A DNA stretch of 64,000 nt from Marinobacter gelidimuriae (GTDB lineage Bacteria; Pseudomonadota; Gammaproteobacteria; Pseudomonadales; Oleiphilaceae), in contig NZ_KB889908.1 in NCBI RefSeq assembly GCF_000372805.1, positions 59,172 to 123,171 of the forward strand, in the 5' to 3' direction. The notes under the pieces were generated by a model. That model saw only the letters and a list, made by a program, of their open reading frames with translations. It was not told the DNA's origin and did no database searches. Each line of letters begins with the position of its first letter. Position 1 is the first letter of the stretch. The position numbers and the translations under genes are program-made. This document shows, in pieces, positions 37,179-46,969 of the stretch.

Positions 37179-38256
37179 TGGTGGCCTCCAGACAATAATT
37201 CACGACTCTCTCCGTTGCATCGGTGCGGGCCAGCTTACGAGCTGCCTGCGACATCATTAGTACCCGCTCGCGATCATTTACCAGATCGCCCAGAGTTTCT
37301 GCCAACAGCGCGGGGGTGAGGCGCGGCTGGGGTATAAGTAGGGCCGCACCGGCGCTAACCATCTGTTCGCCGTTGCGTGTCTGGTGGTCATCCACCGCGT
37401 AGGGGAAAGGCACCAGAATGGCGGCGCAACCGGCGGCACAGAGTTCCGACACGGTTAACGCACCCGCGCGGCACAGCACCAGATCGGCCCAGGCAAAAGC
37501 CGCAGCCATATCGGTAATGAATGGCTCCACGCTGGCCTCAACGCCTACTGCCTGATAGCCATCGCGAGCGGCCTCGGCGTGGTTTTCACCGCACTGGTGG
37601 CGCACGTGCGGGCGACACTCGCCCGCCATTTGCGCCAGCGCCTGGGGCACCTGCTGGTTGAACACCTGTGCGCCCAGACTGCCACCAACGACAAGTAACC
37701 GCAGCGGGCCTGTGCGCCCCGCCAGACGTTCTATTGGTGCTGCCAGCGCGGCAAAATCCGTGCGCACCGGATTGCCGGTGCAGCGGGTGACGGTTTTTGC
37801 ATCAAAGCTACCGGGGAATGCTTCCAGCACAGTGTCGGCAAAGCGCACCAGCAGTCTATTGGTCATGCCGGCAACGGCGTTCTGTTCGTGAATGACCAAG
37901 GGTGTGCCGGTCAATCTGGCCGCTAACCCACCGGGGCCGGTCACAAAGCCGCCCATGCCAACCACGCAGTGCGGGCGAATGCGCCGCATAATGGTGAACG
38001 CTTCGCCCAGGGCACGCATCAGTTTGAACGGTGCTTTTATCAGCGCCAGCTTGCCCTTGCCGCGCAATCCAGAAATATGGATCAACGACATTTCAATATC
38101 GGTATCGGCAACCAGCCGCTGTTCCATGCCGCCAACGGCACCCAGCCAGAACACCTGATGGCCGCGGGCCTGCAAGGCGCGGGCGGTAGCCAGCGCCGGG
38201 AACACGTGGCCACCCGTGCCGCCGGCCATCATCAGAAAACGCCGGGGTTCAGTCAT
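37171..38256 (-). CDS. murG: UDP-N-acetylglucosamine transferase MurG
   Basis: MurG transfers GlcNAc from UDP-GlcNAc to lipid I on the cytoplasmic face, giving lipid II for FtsW and RodA. From ATG 38256 (GGGGAGGGG upstream) there are 361 residues. [17 protein letters not shown] is the first glycine-rich loop, [16 protein letters not shown] and [15 protein letters not shown] follow, then [13 protein letters not shown] and the UDP-binding [14 protein letters not shown] with [14 protein letters not shown]. It overlaps the ftsW stop by 8 bp. A longer frame begins at 38313 inside ftsW but adds nothing conserved. Confidence 0.98.
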   Translation of the reverse strand: MTEPRRFLMMAGGTGGHVFPALATARALQARGHQVFWLGAVGGMEQRLVADTDIEMSLIHISGLRGKGKLALIKAPFKLMRALGEAFTIMRRIRPHCVVGMGGFVTGPGGLAARLTGTPLVIHEQNAVAGMTNRLLVRFADTVLEAFPGSFDAKTVTRCTGNPVRTDFAALAAPIERLAGRTGPLRLLVVGGSLGAQVFNQQVPQALAQMAGECRPHVRHQCGENHAEAARDGYQAVGVEASVEPFITDMAAAFAWADLVLCRAGALTVSELCAAGCAAILVPFPYAVDDHQTRNGEQMVSAGAALLIPQPRLTPALLAETLGDLVNDRERVLMMSQAARKLARTDATERVVNYCLEATNG

Positions 38257-39451
38257 AAGCAGCCCCTCCCCGGTGTTTTTTGCCGGCAGGCTCGGCTGCT
38301 GCCGTTGCGGCATCCAAGCGTTCCATCTCTATGCGTGCCAATATGCCCAGGCACACGCAGGTCATCATCAAACTGGAACCGCCGTAACTGACCAACGGCA
38401 ACGTTAGCCCTTTGGTCGGCAGCAAACCGGTGGCTACCGCCATATTAATGGCCGCCTGCAGGCCAATCAGCAGGCTGATGCCATAGGCGAAACAGGCGGC
38501 AAATGGCTGCTTGGCCTGTTCTGCGCGGCGGGCAATCACAAAACCGCTGATCACCAGAATGGTAAACAGCGCCACCACTAACAAAGCCCCAATCAGGCCG
38601 AATTCTTCGGCAATAATGGCGAATATAAAGTCGGTATGGGCCTCGGGCAGAAAGAACAGCTTCTGAATGGAGTTACCCAGACCGACGCCGGCCCATTCGC
38701 CACGGCCGAACGCAATCAGCGACTGGGTCAGCTGATAACCGCTGTTAAACTGGTCTTGCCACGGATCCAGATAGCTCACCACGCGTTTCATTCGGTAGGG
38801 CTCGGCAATGACCGCCAGGGCGCCCAATGCAGCCAGTGCCACTACCAAGGGTGCAAAGCGCATAAGGCTGACACCGCTAAGGAAAATCATGCCGGCGGCT
38901 ACGCCCACCAGCACCACGGTGGCGCCAAAGTCCGGCTGCACCATCAGCAGGCCAGAGGCCACGCCCACCACCGCCAGCGGCTTGATAAAACCGGGCCAGG
39001 TATTCAACAGCTCGTCGCGACGGCGCACCACGTAGCTGGCCAGATAGCCCACCAGGCAAAGCTTGGCGATTTCGGACACCTGAACGTTGAAAATGCCAAA
39101 CGGAATCCAGCGAGTAGAGCCGTTTACCGTCCGCCCCAGTGGTGTTAGCACCAGCACCAAAACCAACAACCCCACGCCCAGCAGCAACCAGCCGCTATTC
39201 TGCCACCAGGAAACCGGCACATTAACCGCGATCAGAGCCAGCACGCAGCCGAGCGCCACAAACACAAGCTGGCGAAATATAAAGTGGTAACTATTACCAA
39301 AGGTCGCACTGGCAATGTCCATAGACGCCGACGAAATCATCACCAGCCCCAACACCATCAACGCGGCGGCGCTAACAATCAGCAATGGCAAGGGCTGCAG
39401 CGCTGGATGACGATTGCCGTACACGGGCAATACCGATTGGGTCTGAATCAT
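38249..39451 (-). CDS. ftsW: Peptidoglycan glycosyltransferase FtsW
   Basis: FtsW polymerises septal glycan from lipid II together with FtsI. The 400-residue SEDS protein has about ten membrane segments and the family residues GSTRWIPFGIFNVQVSEIAK, QPDFGATVVL, LPEAHTDFIFAIIAEEFG and LPLVSYGGSSLMM. The cytoplasmic N-terminus is short and the C-terminus basic ([12 protein letters not shown]). It overlaps murD by 4 bp and murG by 8 bp. Its dcw position separates it from RodA at 1808-2950. Confidence 0.98.
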   Translation of the reverse strand: MIQTQSVLPVYGNRHPALQPLPLLIVSAAALMVLGLVMISSASMDIASATFGNSYHFIFRQLVFVALGCVLALIAVNVPVSWWQNSGWLLLGVGLLVLVLVLTPLGRTVNGSTRWIPFGIFNVQVSEIAKLCLVGYLASYVVRRRDELLNTWPGFIKPLAVVGVASGLLMVQPDFGATVVLVGVAAGMIFLSGVSLMRFAPLVVALAALGALAVIAEPYRMKRVVSYLDPWQDQFNSGYQLTQSLIAFGRGEWAGVGLGNSIQKLFFLPEAHTDFIFAIIAEEFGLIGALLVVALFTILVISGFVIARRAEQAKQPFAACFAYGISLLIGLQAAINMAVATGLLPTKGLTLPLVSYGGSSLMMTCVCLGILARIEMERLDAATAAAEPAGKKHRGGAAYD

Positions 39452-40794
39452 AGTGCCTCCACCAGCGTGCGGAAGCGCTCACCGCGATCGATATAATCAC
39501 GGAACATATCCAGACTGGCGCAGGCCGGCGACAACAACACCCTGTCACCCGGTTGCGCCAGCCGCGCGGCGCTTGCCACCGCGTCGGCCAAGCTGTTTTC
39601 AATGTGGGTTGCGGTGCCCTGCGCCAAAACTTCTTGCAGCTGCGCCGCATCACGGCCAATCAGCACGACCGCACGGCAGTGTCGGCGTGCAGGGTCCGCT
39701 AGCGGGTTGAAATCGGCGCCTTTTCCATCACCGCCAGCAATTAGCACAATCTTGCCCGCCGCCGGTGCCAGACTGTCGAGCGCAGCAACTGTAGCGCCCA
39801 CGTTGGTGCCTTTTGAGTCGTTGATGTACTCAACGCCATTGACCAGGCGAAGTGATTCGCAACGGTGGGGCAAACCGTGAAATGCGCCCGCGGTCGTCAA
39901 CATGCTATCCATGGGCAGACCGGCCGCTTTGCCCAGACCAAGCGCCGCCATCACGTTGCTGAGGTTATGGCGGCCGATCAGTCCAAGTTCGTCGGCGCGA
40001 ATCAGGTTATCCAGCCCCCAGGTTACCCAGGGGTGGCCACTGACACTGTCGTCACGGGTGCTGAAGGTCTCCGGGTTGACCCGGTTCATGCCAAAGCAGA
40101 TAAAGCGCAGCGTGTTCCGCGCCATAGGTGTACTAAGGGCGTCATCCAGATTCACAATGGCGTACTGGCAGCCGCGGAATATCCGCTGTTTGGCTTGGTA
40201 ATAGGCCATTTTGTCTGGGTAACGGTCCATATGGTCGTCACTGACATTGAGCACCGTGGCCGCCAGCGCATTCAGTTCATCCGTGGTCTCCAGTTGAAAA
40301 CTGGACAGCTCCAACACGTATAAGCGCGCACCGGTATTCAACAAATCCAGCGCCGGAGTGCCAATATTGCCACCCACTGCAACCTGGTAGCCGGCGTCAC
40401 GAGCCATGTTGGCGACCAGCGTGGTCACCGTGGTTTTGCCATTGGAGCCGGTGATAGCAATAATCGGCGCCTCGGCGGCTTCTGCAAACAGGTCAATATC
40501 ACCGCGAATACGCGCGCCACTGGCGGCTGCAGCAGCGATAGCGGGCTCGGCCACACTGATACCCGGGCTTACAATCAGTTCACTGAAAGCGCTGAAAAAG
40601 TCGCTGTCAAACGCGCCAAGATGCACTTCGACGTCAGGCCAACCGGCTTGCAGCTCAGCAAGGCCCGGTGGCGCCTCACGGGTGTCAGCCACGGCCAGCT
40701 TGCGGCCTTGTGCTGCCAGATAGCGCACGCAGGAAAGCCCGGTTTTACCGAGCCCTACGATTAACGTGCGACGATCCGACACAATGACACCCAT
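39448..40794 (-). CDS. murD: UDP-N-acetylmuramoylalanine--D-glutamate ligase MurD
   Basis: MurD adds D-glutamate to UDP-MurNAc-L-Ala. From ATG 40794 (AGGAG eleven bases upstream) the product has 448 residues: RTLIVGLGKTGLSCVRYLA, the ATP loop ITGSNGKTTVTTLVANM, LELSSFQLETT, HRCESLRLVNGVEYINDSKGTN and AGGDGKGADF. A TTG four codons upstream (40806) lies too near the Shine-Dalgarno to be the likely start. It is flanked by mraY and ftsW with very small gaps or overlaps. Confidence 0.97.
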   Translation of the reverse strand: MGVIVSDRRTLIVGLGKTGLSCVRYLAAQGRKLAVADTREAPPGLAELQAGWPDVEVHLGAFDSDFFSAFSELIVSPGISVAEPAIAAAAASGARIRGDIDLFAEAAEAPIIAITGSNGKTTVTTLVANMARDAGYQVAVGGNIGTPALDLLNTGARLYVLELSSFQLETTDELNALAATVLNVSDDHMDRYPDKMAYYQAKQRIFRGCQYAIVNLDDALSTPMARNTLRFICFGMNRVNPETFSTRDDSVSGHPWVTWGLDNLIRADELGLIGRHNLSNVMAALGLGKAAGLPMDSMLTTAGAFHGLPHRCESLRLVNGVEYINDSKGTNVGATVAALDSLAPAAGKIVLIAGGDGKGADFNPLADPARRHCRAVVLIGRDAAQLQEVLAQGTATHIENSLADAVASAARLAQPGDRVLLSPACASLDMFRDYIDRGERFRTLVEAL

Positions 40795-40809
40795 ATTCGG
40801 CAACACTCC

Positions 40810-41895
40810 TTATCTCAGTTTCAAGCTGGCCAAACCAATCAACACCAGAACCACGGTAATCACCCAAAAACGCACGATAACCCGCGGTTCGGGCCAGCCC
40901 TTCAATTCAAAATGGTGATGCAGCGGCGCCATGCGGAAAATTCGCCGCCCGGTCAGACGGAACGACGCCACCTGCAAAATCACCGATACGGTTTCCATCA
41001 CAAACACGCCGCCCATGATGAACAGCACAATTTCCTGGCGCACAATCACCGCCACTATGCCAAGAGCTGCACCCAGGGCAAGAGCACCAACATCGCCCAT
41101 AAACACCTGAGCGGGATAGGTGTTGAACCACAAAAATCCCAGACCGGCGCCTACAATGGCGCCGCAAAACACAATCAGTTCGCCGGTGCCAGGCAAGCGC
41201 GGAATCAACAGGTAATTGGCAAACTGGACGTGGCCCGACAGGTAGGCAAATATGCCCAGCGCAGCGGCTACCATCACCGTGGGCATAATCGCCAGACCGT
41301 CCAGTCCGTCGGTGAGGTTGACCGCGTTACTGGTGCCAACAATCACGAAATAGGTCAGCAGAATAAACAGCACCGGCCCCATGGTGAGCGACACCTGCTT
41401 GAAAAACGGCAGATACAGCGAGGTTTCCTGAGGCAGAGACGCTGTCATAAACAACGCGATAGCGGCACCGGCACCCACCACCGACTGCCAGAAATACTTC
41501 CACCGGGCCGGCAGGCCACGGGGGTTGCGCTCGACCACTTTGCGATAATCATCTACCCAGCCGATAGCGCCAAATAACAGAGTAACTAGAAGGGTGATCC
41601 ACACGTAGCGGTTGCTTAAGTCTGCCCACAACAGGGTACTGACGGCGATGGCCACCAGAATAAGCGCGCCACCCATCGTGGGCGTACCGGCTTTGCTCAG
41701 ATGGGCTTGCGGGCCGTCGTCGCGCACCGCCTGGCCAATTTGGTATTGCGCCAGCTTGCGAATCATCACCGGGCCCACCAGCAGCGAAATCAGCAGCGCC
41801 GTTAGCGTGCCCAGAATGCCGCGCAGGGTGAGGTACTGAAACACCGTCAGCGATGTGAAGTACTGTGAGAGTATCTCTGTCAGCCAGAGCAGCAT
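40810..41895 (-). CDS. mraY: Phospho-N-acetylmuramoyl-pentapeptide-transferase MraY
   Basis: MraY links UDP-MurNAc-pentapeptide to undecaprenyl phosphate, making lipid I. The 361-residue protein has ten predicted membrane segments with [24 protein letters not shown] (first Asp pair), [24 protein letters not shown] and [15 protein letters not shown], the last containing the HHH motif. The start at 41895 overlaps the murF stop by 16 bp, an unusually long overlap for this cluster. The protein ends [11 protein letters not shown], as in E. coli. Confidence 0.98.
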   Translation of the reverse strand: MLLWLTEILSQYFTSLTVFQYLTLRGILGTLTALLISLLVGPVMIRKLAQYQIGQAVRDDGPQAHLSKAGTPTMGGALILVAIAVSTLLWADLSNRYVWITLLVTLLFGAIGWVDDYRKVVERNPRGLPARWKYFWQSVVGAGAAIALFMTASLPQETSLYLPFFKQVSLTMGPVLFILLTYFVIVGTSNAVNLTDGLDGLAIMPTVMVAAALGIFAYLSGHVQFANYLLIPRLPGTGELIVFCGAIVGAGLGFLWFNTYPAQVFMGDVGALALGAALGIVAVIVRQEIVLFIMGGVFVMETVSVILQVASFRLTGRRIFRMAPLHHHFELKGWPEPRVIVRFWVITVVLVLIGLASLKLR

Positions 41896-43259
41896 GTGCC
41901 ATTCACCTTATTTTTTATTCCCTCCGCCACAATTTCCATGGCGGAACTGCGAGAACCTTTCACCAGCACGGTGGCCGGTACCTGTGTGTTTTTTAAAACG
42001 GCATCCATCGCCTGGTCGTGACTGGCGCAGATTTCGACTGTGGCACCAAAACCCTGGCCGTAGCCTTCACAGCCCGGGCCTACCGCCAGCAACCGCTCAA
42101 TGCCCAGATCACGGGCGTATTGCGCGACTTCCTGGTGCAGCTGGGCAGCCTGCTCGCCCAATTCAGCCATGGTGCCCAGCACCGCAATGCGCGGTGACGG
42201 ACGTTTTGCCAGCACCACCAGCGCGGCTTTGATCGACGCCGGATTGGCGTTGTAACTGTCATCAATTAGGGTCCAACCCTGCGCCAGTGGCTGTATGTGC
42301 AAGCGACCTTTTACCGCTAGCACCTGCTCCAGCCCGGCTTTGATATGTTCATTGGTGGCGCCCAACTCCCGCGCTGCAGCTGCCGCCATAGCCGCGTTAC
42401 TGAGATTGTGCTCACCTTCAAGACCAAACCGTAGGTCGCAAAGCCAACCATCTGGCCCGCTGATCTGCAGCTGGCCGCCAGCCCCCGCTGTGGCCTTATA
42501 ATCAGCTTCGGCATGGCCTGCGCGACTTACGCTTGCCACACGGCGACGACCGGCACGGGCCAGCCACTGATCAAACGCCGGATCGTCCCGATTAAGCACA
42601 ACCAGGCCGTCATCGGTCACGCCGTCGATGATTTCGCCCTTGGCAAGCACGATGTTCTGGTAGCTGCCAAAACCTTCAAGATGGGCCTGGCCCGCGTTAG
42701 TCAGAATCACCACCTGCGGTTTCACCATAGCCACGGTGTAAGCAATTTCATCAAGGCCACTGGCGCCCAACTCGATCGCACCAAAGCGGTGCTGAGGAGC
42801 CAGACCAAACAGGGTCAGCGGCACACCAATGTGATTGTTCAGATTGCCTTGGGTAATCAAAGCCGGGCCCATCTGCTGCAAAATCGCCCCGGTCATTTCA
42901 CGCACCGTGGTTTTGCCGCTGCTACCGGTAATGGCAATCAGAGCCGCGTTGCTGGTTGCACGGTGCGCCGTTGCCAGCTGGCTCAGCGCGATCAAGGTGT
43001 CGCTGACCAGCAACTGGGGCAGGTCCACAGCGGCATCAATACGATCCACAACGGCGGCGCTTGCGCCCTGCTCCTGCGCTTTTTGCAAAAACCGGTGGCC
43101 GTCAAAATTGTCACCGCGCAACGCCACGAACAACTGCCCTGGCTGCAAGCTGCGGGTGTCGGTGTTGACCGCGTTAAACGTTAAATTATCCGGCCCGTCA
43201 AAATGACAGTCAGGCTGCAACCACTGAACGGCTTCCGCTAGCGAAAAAGAGCGCATCAT
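41880..43259 (-). CDS. murF: UDP-N-acetylmuramoyl-tripeptide--D-alanyl-D-alanine ligase MurF
   Basis: MurF attaches the D-Ala-D-Ala made by Ddl, completing the UDP-MurNAc-pentapeptide. The 459-residue protein has [20 protein letters not shown] near the N-terminus, the ATP loop [26 protein letters not shown] and [16 protein letters not shown]. The start at 43259 overlaps the murE stop by 4 bp (ATGA) and the end overlaps mraY by 16 bp. The C-terminal residues CCSG are encoded within the mraY overlap. Confidence 0.97.
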   Translation of the reverse strand: MMRSFSLAEAVQWLQPDCHFDGPDNLTFNAVNTDTRSLQPGQLFVALRGDNFDGHRFLQKAQEQGASAAVVDRIDAAVDLPQLLVSDTLIALSQLATAHRATSNAALIAITGSSGKTTVREMTGAILQQMGPALITQGNLNNHIGVPLTLFGLAPQHRFGAIELGASGLDEIAYTVAMVKPQVVILTNAGQAHLEGFGSYQNIVLAKGEIIDGVTDDGLVVLNRDDPAFDQWLARAGRRRVASVSRAGHAEADYKATAGAGGQLQISGPDGWLCDLRFGLEGEHNLSNAAMAAAAARELGATNEHIKAGLEQVLAVKGRLHIQPLAQGWTLIDDSYNANPASIKAALVVLAKRPSPRIAVLGTMAELGEQAAQLHQEVAQYARDLGIERLLAVGPGCEGYGQGFGATVEICASHDQAMDAVLKNTQVPATVLVKGSRSSAMEIVAEGIKNKVNGTCCSG

Positions 43260-44740
43260 GCCACTTCCTCCCGCTGTTTCAGAGCCCGGGTTACCTGCTC
43301 GCTGTCACTGAACGGGTGCTTGCAACCAGCGATATCCTGATAATCTTCGTGGCCTTTGCCAGCCACCAGCACCAGATCGTCCGGGCCGGCCAGAGCAAGG
43401 GCGGCGCCGATGGCCTGGGCACGACTGTGAATCAGCTGCACTTTTTCCGGGGCGATAAATCCGGCCATAATATCGGCTGTGATAGCGGATGGGGTTTCAG
43501 TACGCGGGTTATCGTCGGTGACAATCACCAGATCAGCGCCGTTTTCAGCCTGTTGCGCCATTTCCGGCCGTTTGCCACTGTCACGGTCGCCGCCACAGCC
43601 GAAAACGCAAATCAGCCGCCCGCTTACGTGGGGGCGCAATGCCGCCAACGCGTTGTTCAAAGCATCAGGAGTGTGGGCATAATCCACCACCGCCCGGGCA
43701 CCGTCGCCGGCGGTAAATACCTGCAAACGTCCGGCCGGTGGCACCAGCCGGCAAACGCCCTGCTGCACTTGGGTTGCATCAACCCCCAACGCCATCACTG
43801 TGGCAACCGCAGCCAGTACATTGCTGGCGTTAAACCGGCCCATCAGCGGCGCTTCAATAGTGAATTCGCCCCACCGGCCATCCAACACGGCACGAAAGCC
43901 GTTGTCCAAAGCGCAAAAATCTTTTAGCCACAACTCCACTTGCGGCTCATGCAGACTGAAGCGGAGGCGGTCACACTTGCCTTCAAGCTGGTGGTAAAGC
44001 TTGCGACCAAATGGGTCGTCGACATTAATCACCACAAAGCGCAATTCTTCACGGGTGAAAAGCCTGGCCTTAGCTTCACCGTAGGCGGCCATGGAGCCGT
44101 GGTAATCAAGATGATCCCGGGTCAGATTGGTAAACACCGCGGCCGTTAGAGTAAGACGATCGATGCGACCCTGGTCCAAAGCATGGGAAGACACTTCCAT
44201 CGCCGCAGCACGGCCGCCGCTGGCTACAATACCTGCCAGTACCCGATTGGCTTGCACCACGTCTGGGGTTGTGTGCGTCGCCGGCTGCAAAGCCTCGGGC
44301 ATGCCGCAACCTAATGTGCCCATTAAGCCACAGGGCGTGCCCGCCGCCTGAAGTAGCTGGGCAATATACTGGGTTACCGAGGTTTTACCGTTGGTACCCG
44401 TCACACCGATAAGCTGCAGGCGCTGTGACGGGTATTCAAAAAACCGGTCCGCCAGCTTACCCAGGCGGGCTTTTAATTCGGGCACTGGCACAATTAAAGC
44501 GCCGCTACGCTCGCTGCACTCACCAGCCTGTTCAGATTCCAGCAAAACCACCGATGCGCCAGCGCGAATAGCGTCGTCTATATAATGTTCGGGCCCTGTA
44601 CTAGTGCCTGCCAGCGCTACAAACGCATCACCGATCCGCACTTTGCGGCTGTCGGTTTGCAAACCGTGGATGGTCACATCAAATACCGACGGCACCACCA
44701 CCACGCCTTGCAACAGTGTATTTAGCGACGTTATCTGCAT
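43256..44740 (-). CDS. murE: UDP-N-acetylmuramoyl-tripeptide synthetase MurE (meso-DAP type)
   Basis: MurE adds the third stem-peptide residue. The motif DDNPRTE in VIVTDDNPRTETPS is the DNPR signature of meso-diaminopimelate-adding enzymes, as expected for a Gram-negative wall. The 494-residue protein also has DSRKVRIGDAFVAL, the ATP loop VTGTNGKTSVTQYIAQ, TTPDVVQ, MEVSSHALDQGR and VDYAHTPDAL. It overlaps murF by 4 bp and follows ftsI by 2 bp. Confidence 0.98.
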   Translation of the reverse strand: MQITSLNTLLQGVVVVPSVFDVTIHGLQTDSRKVRIGDAFVALAGTSTGPEHYIDDAIRAGASVVLLESEQAGECSERSGALIVPVPELKARLGKLADRFFEYPSQRLQLIGVTGTNGKTSVTQYIAQLLQAAGTPCGLMGTLGCGMPEALQPATHTTPDVVQANRVLAGIVASGGRAAAMEVSSHALDQGRIDRLTLTAAVFTNLTRDHLDYHGSMAAYGEAKARLFTREELRFVVINVDDPFGRKLYHQLEGKCDRLRFSLHEPQVELWLKDFCALDNGFRAVLDGRWGEFTIEAPLMGRFNASNVLAAVATVMALGVDATQVQQGVCRLVPPAGRLQVFTAGDGARAVVDYAHTPDALNNALAALRPHVSGRLICVFGCGGDRDSGKRPEMAQQAENGADLVIVTDDNPRTETPSAITADIMAGFIAPEKVQLIHSRAQAIGAALALAGPDDLVLVAGKGHEDYQDIAGCKHPFSDSEQVTRALKQREEVA

Positions 44741-44742
44741 GG

Positions 44743-46488
44743 TTAGCTCCTCTCCCCGCTGGCGGATGAAGGTGCTGGCGGCCGCGGCGCACTGCTGTGC
44801 ACTATATCCAACTCCGGTTTGACATTAAGCAACCGCAAGGCATCGCTCATCACTCGTGCAAACACCGGCGCAGCCACTTCACCGCCGTAATACTCGCCAG
44901 ACTGAGGCGCATCCACCGCCACGATTGTGACGATTCGCGGGTTATCAATGGGTGCCATGCCGGCAAAAATGGCCTTGTACTGGCCGTCTTCGTAACCTTG
45001 GGCACCCACCAAGTGAACCGTGCTGGTTTTACCTCCGGCAGAATAGAACCCCGGTTGCGCGCGCTTGCCGGTACCGCGAGTGACAACGTCACTGAGCATG
45101 CTGCGAATCTTTGCTGTTACCTCCTCTGACACCACGCGCTGGCCGGTCGGCGCATGATCCAACTTCAACAAGCTCAACGGATAGCGCACGCCACCGTTGG
45201 CAATGACCATATAAGCTTGGGCCAACTGCAGCGCATTTACGCTAAGCCCGTAACCGTAAGACAGCGTGGCCTCTGCCGCCGGGCGCCATTTAACAGGCGA
45301 TGGCAGAACCCCGACAGCTTCACCCGGAAAGCCAATGCCAGTCGGCTGACCCAGGCCGACCCGGGCGTAAAAATCGCGAATCACCTGGCCGCCAATCTCG
45401 GTGGCAATCTTGCTCATGCCTACGTTGCTGGACTTCACAACGATATCCGTCAGACTCAAAACGCCGTAGTTACCGCTGTCACGAATGGTAAAACGGCCAA
45501 AACGGCGAAAACCCGGGGACGTATCAATCTGGTTGCCGATCGTGTACTGACCCGTTTCCAGCGCCGCAGCCATAGCCAGTGGCTTCATCGCAGAACCCGG
45601 TTCAAACAGATCGGTAATGGCTTTGTTGCGAAGATTTTCCCCCGCCAACTGACTGCGGTCATTAGGGTTATAGGAGCCCTGGTTCACCATCGCCAGCACT
45701 TCGCCACTGTTCGCATCCAGCATCACAAGAGTGCCACCGCGGGCGTTGTGCGCGCTGACGACCGCTTTCAATTCGCGGTAAGCCAAATATTGCAGGCGCA
45801 AGTCGATGCTTAACGTCAACTCGCCACCCGGACGGGCATCACGAATCAGCGTCAAATTTTTGATCAGCCGACCACGGTTGTCTTTCAACACCCGCTTACG
45901 CCCAGGCTCTCCAGACAAAACCCGATTGTAAGCCAGCTCAATACCTTCCTGACCGCTTTCATCGATGTTGGTAAAGCCAACAACGTGCGCGGTGACTTCT
46001 CCAGCAGGGTAGTAGCGCTTGTATTCCTGGCGGGAGTAGACTCCGCCGATATCCAGAGCCATGGCTTTACGCGCCAGTTCAGGCTGAATTTTCCGGCGAA
46101 GATAAATAAATTCCCGCGTGACATAGTCAGTCAATCGCTGACGCAGAGTCGCTTCGTTAAGCTGAAGCAAGCGGGCAAGGTTGACGATACGCGGATCTTT
46201 CGCGTCCATCTCCGATGGATTCATCCAAAGCGTCTGTACCGGCGTACTAACTGCCAGTGGTTCACCGTAACGGTCGGAAATAACGCCGCGATGAGCGTCA
46301 ATACTTTCTACGCGAATCGTCCGAACGTCGCCCTGCTGGCGCAGAAAATCGTTGTCGATGACGTGTAAATCCACTAAACGCACGGAAATAGCACCAATCA
46401 CCAGTATAAATGCGCCCAATACAAAGCCATAGCGCCAGTTAGCGGCGATGCGCTGACTCCATGTAGCTGTGGCTTGCGGGTTGGACAC
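44743..46488 (-). CDS. ftsI: Penicillin-binding protein 3, septal transpeptidase FtsI
   Basis: FtsI cross-links septal peptidoglycan with FtsW. The 581-residue class B PBP has one membrane anchor (about residues 20-42), the pedestal (ESIDAHRGVISDRYG), then the transpeptidase domain with SAMK at 299-302 and SSN at 353-355. The third motif, normally K-T/S-G-T, reads K487-T-S-T490: the near-invariant glycine is serine (codons AAA ACC AGC ACG). Everything else looks functional, so either serine is tolerated on strand beta-3 or this is a variant affecting beta-lactam binding. It lies between ftsL and murE; murE begins 2 bp after the stop. Confidence 0.96.
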   Translation of the reverse strand: MSNPQATATWSQRIAANWRYGFVLGAFILVIGAISVRLVDLHVIDNDFLRQQGDVRTIRVESIDAHRGVISDRYGEPLAVSTPVQTLWMNPSEMDAKDPRIVNLARLLQLNEATLRQRLTDYVTREFIYLRRKIQPELARKAMALDIGGVYSRQEYKRYYPAGEVTAHVVGFTNIDESGQEGIELAYNRVLSGEPGRKRVLKDNRGRLIKNLTLIRDARPGGELTLSIDLRLQYLAYRELKAVVSAHNARGGTLVMLDANSGEVLAMVNQGSYNPNDRSQLAGENLRNKAITDLFEPGSAMKPLAMAAALETGQYTIGNQIDTSPGFRRFGRFTIRDSGNYGVLSLTDIVVKSSNVGMSKIATEIGGQVIRDFYARVGLGQPTGIGFPGEAVGVLPSPVKWRPAAEATLSYGYGLSVNALQLAQAYMVIANGGVRYPLSLLKLDHAPTGQRVVSEEVTAKIRSMLSDVVTRGTGKRAQPGFYSAGGKTSTVHLVGAQGYEDGQYKAIFAGMAPIDNPRIVTIVAVDAPQSGEYYGGEVAAPVFARVMSDALRLLNVKPELDIVHSSAPRPPAPSSASGERS

Positions 46489-46561
46489 GTTAGCGATTCC
46501 TGCTCAAGGTTCTGTTCATTATCAAGCGGCCTAATGACACGCTTTGGCAGCTACGTGAAAA

Positions 46562-46969
46562 TCAGTAGGATCGTTTTGCTGGCACCAGAAGCGGCACCAA
46601 CACAATGTCCTGGCGCCCGGGAACAACCATATCGAAACGCGTGGACGCCAAGCTTTCAACACGCCCGTAAGCACTCAACGCACTTTGTTCCAACAGCAGC
46701 TGGCTCCATTCTCGTTGGAAATCGTCACGCTCTTCATGCAGTTGTGACAGCCCGTTGAACAGCACGCGATTTTTGTGGGCACTCACCACCACACCAATGG
46801 CAGAAGCCAGCAACATAATCACAAGCACCAGCGAGACCAAAACGTTGCTTTGCCGTGTTGCAACGAACACCTGGCCGGAAATGCGCAGCGCAGACGCTAC
46901 GCCACTCCTCACCACTTTGGTATTCAAGCGGCGAGTTTGCACCCGCTCTTCGATAGCCACAGCGCCCAT
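46562..46969 (-). CDS. ftsL: Cell division protein FtsL
   Basis: FtsL is a small bitopic protein that forms the FtsQLB complex and helps activate FtsW/FtsI. The 135-residue product has a cytoplasmic N-terminus, one membrane segment (about residues 43-64, VLVSLVLVIMLLASAIGVVV) and a periplasmic coiled coil (LFNGLSQLHEERDDFQREWSQLLLEQSALSAYGRVESLA) ending in short beta residues (DIVLVPL). Assignment rests on architecture and its place between rsmH and ftsI. The ATG overlaps the rsmH stop by one base. The cytoplasmic tail is longer than in E. coli. Confidence 0.93.
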   Translation of the reverse strand: MGAVAIEERVQTRRLNTKVVRSGVASALRISGQVFVATRQSNVLVSLVLVIMLLASAIGVVVSAHKNRVLFNGLSQLHEERDDFQREWSQLLLEQSALSAYGRVESLASTRFDMVVPGRQDIVLVPLLVPAKRSY

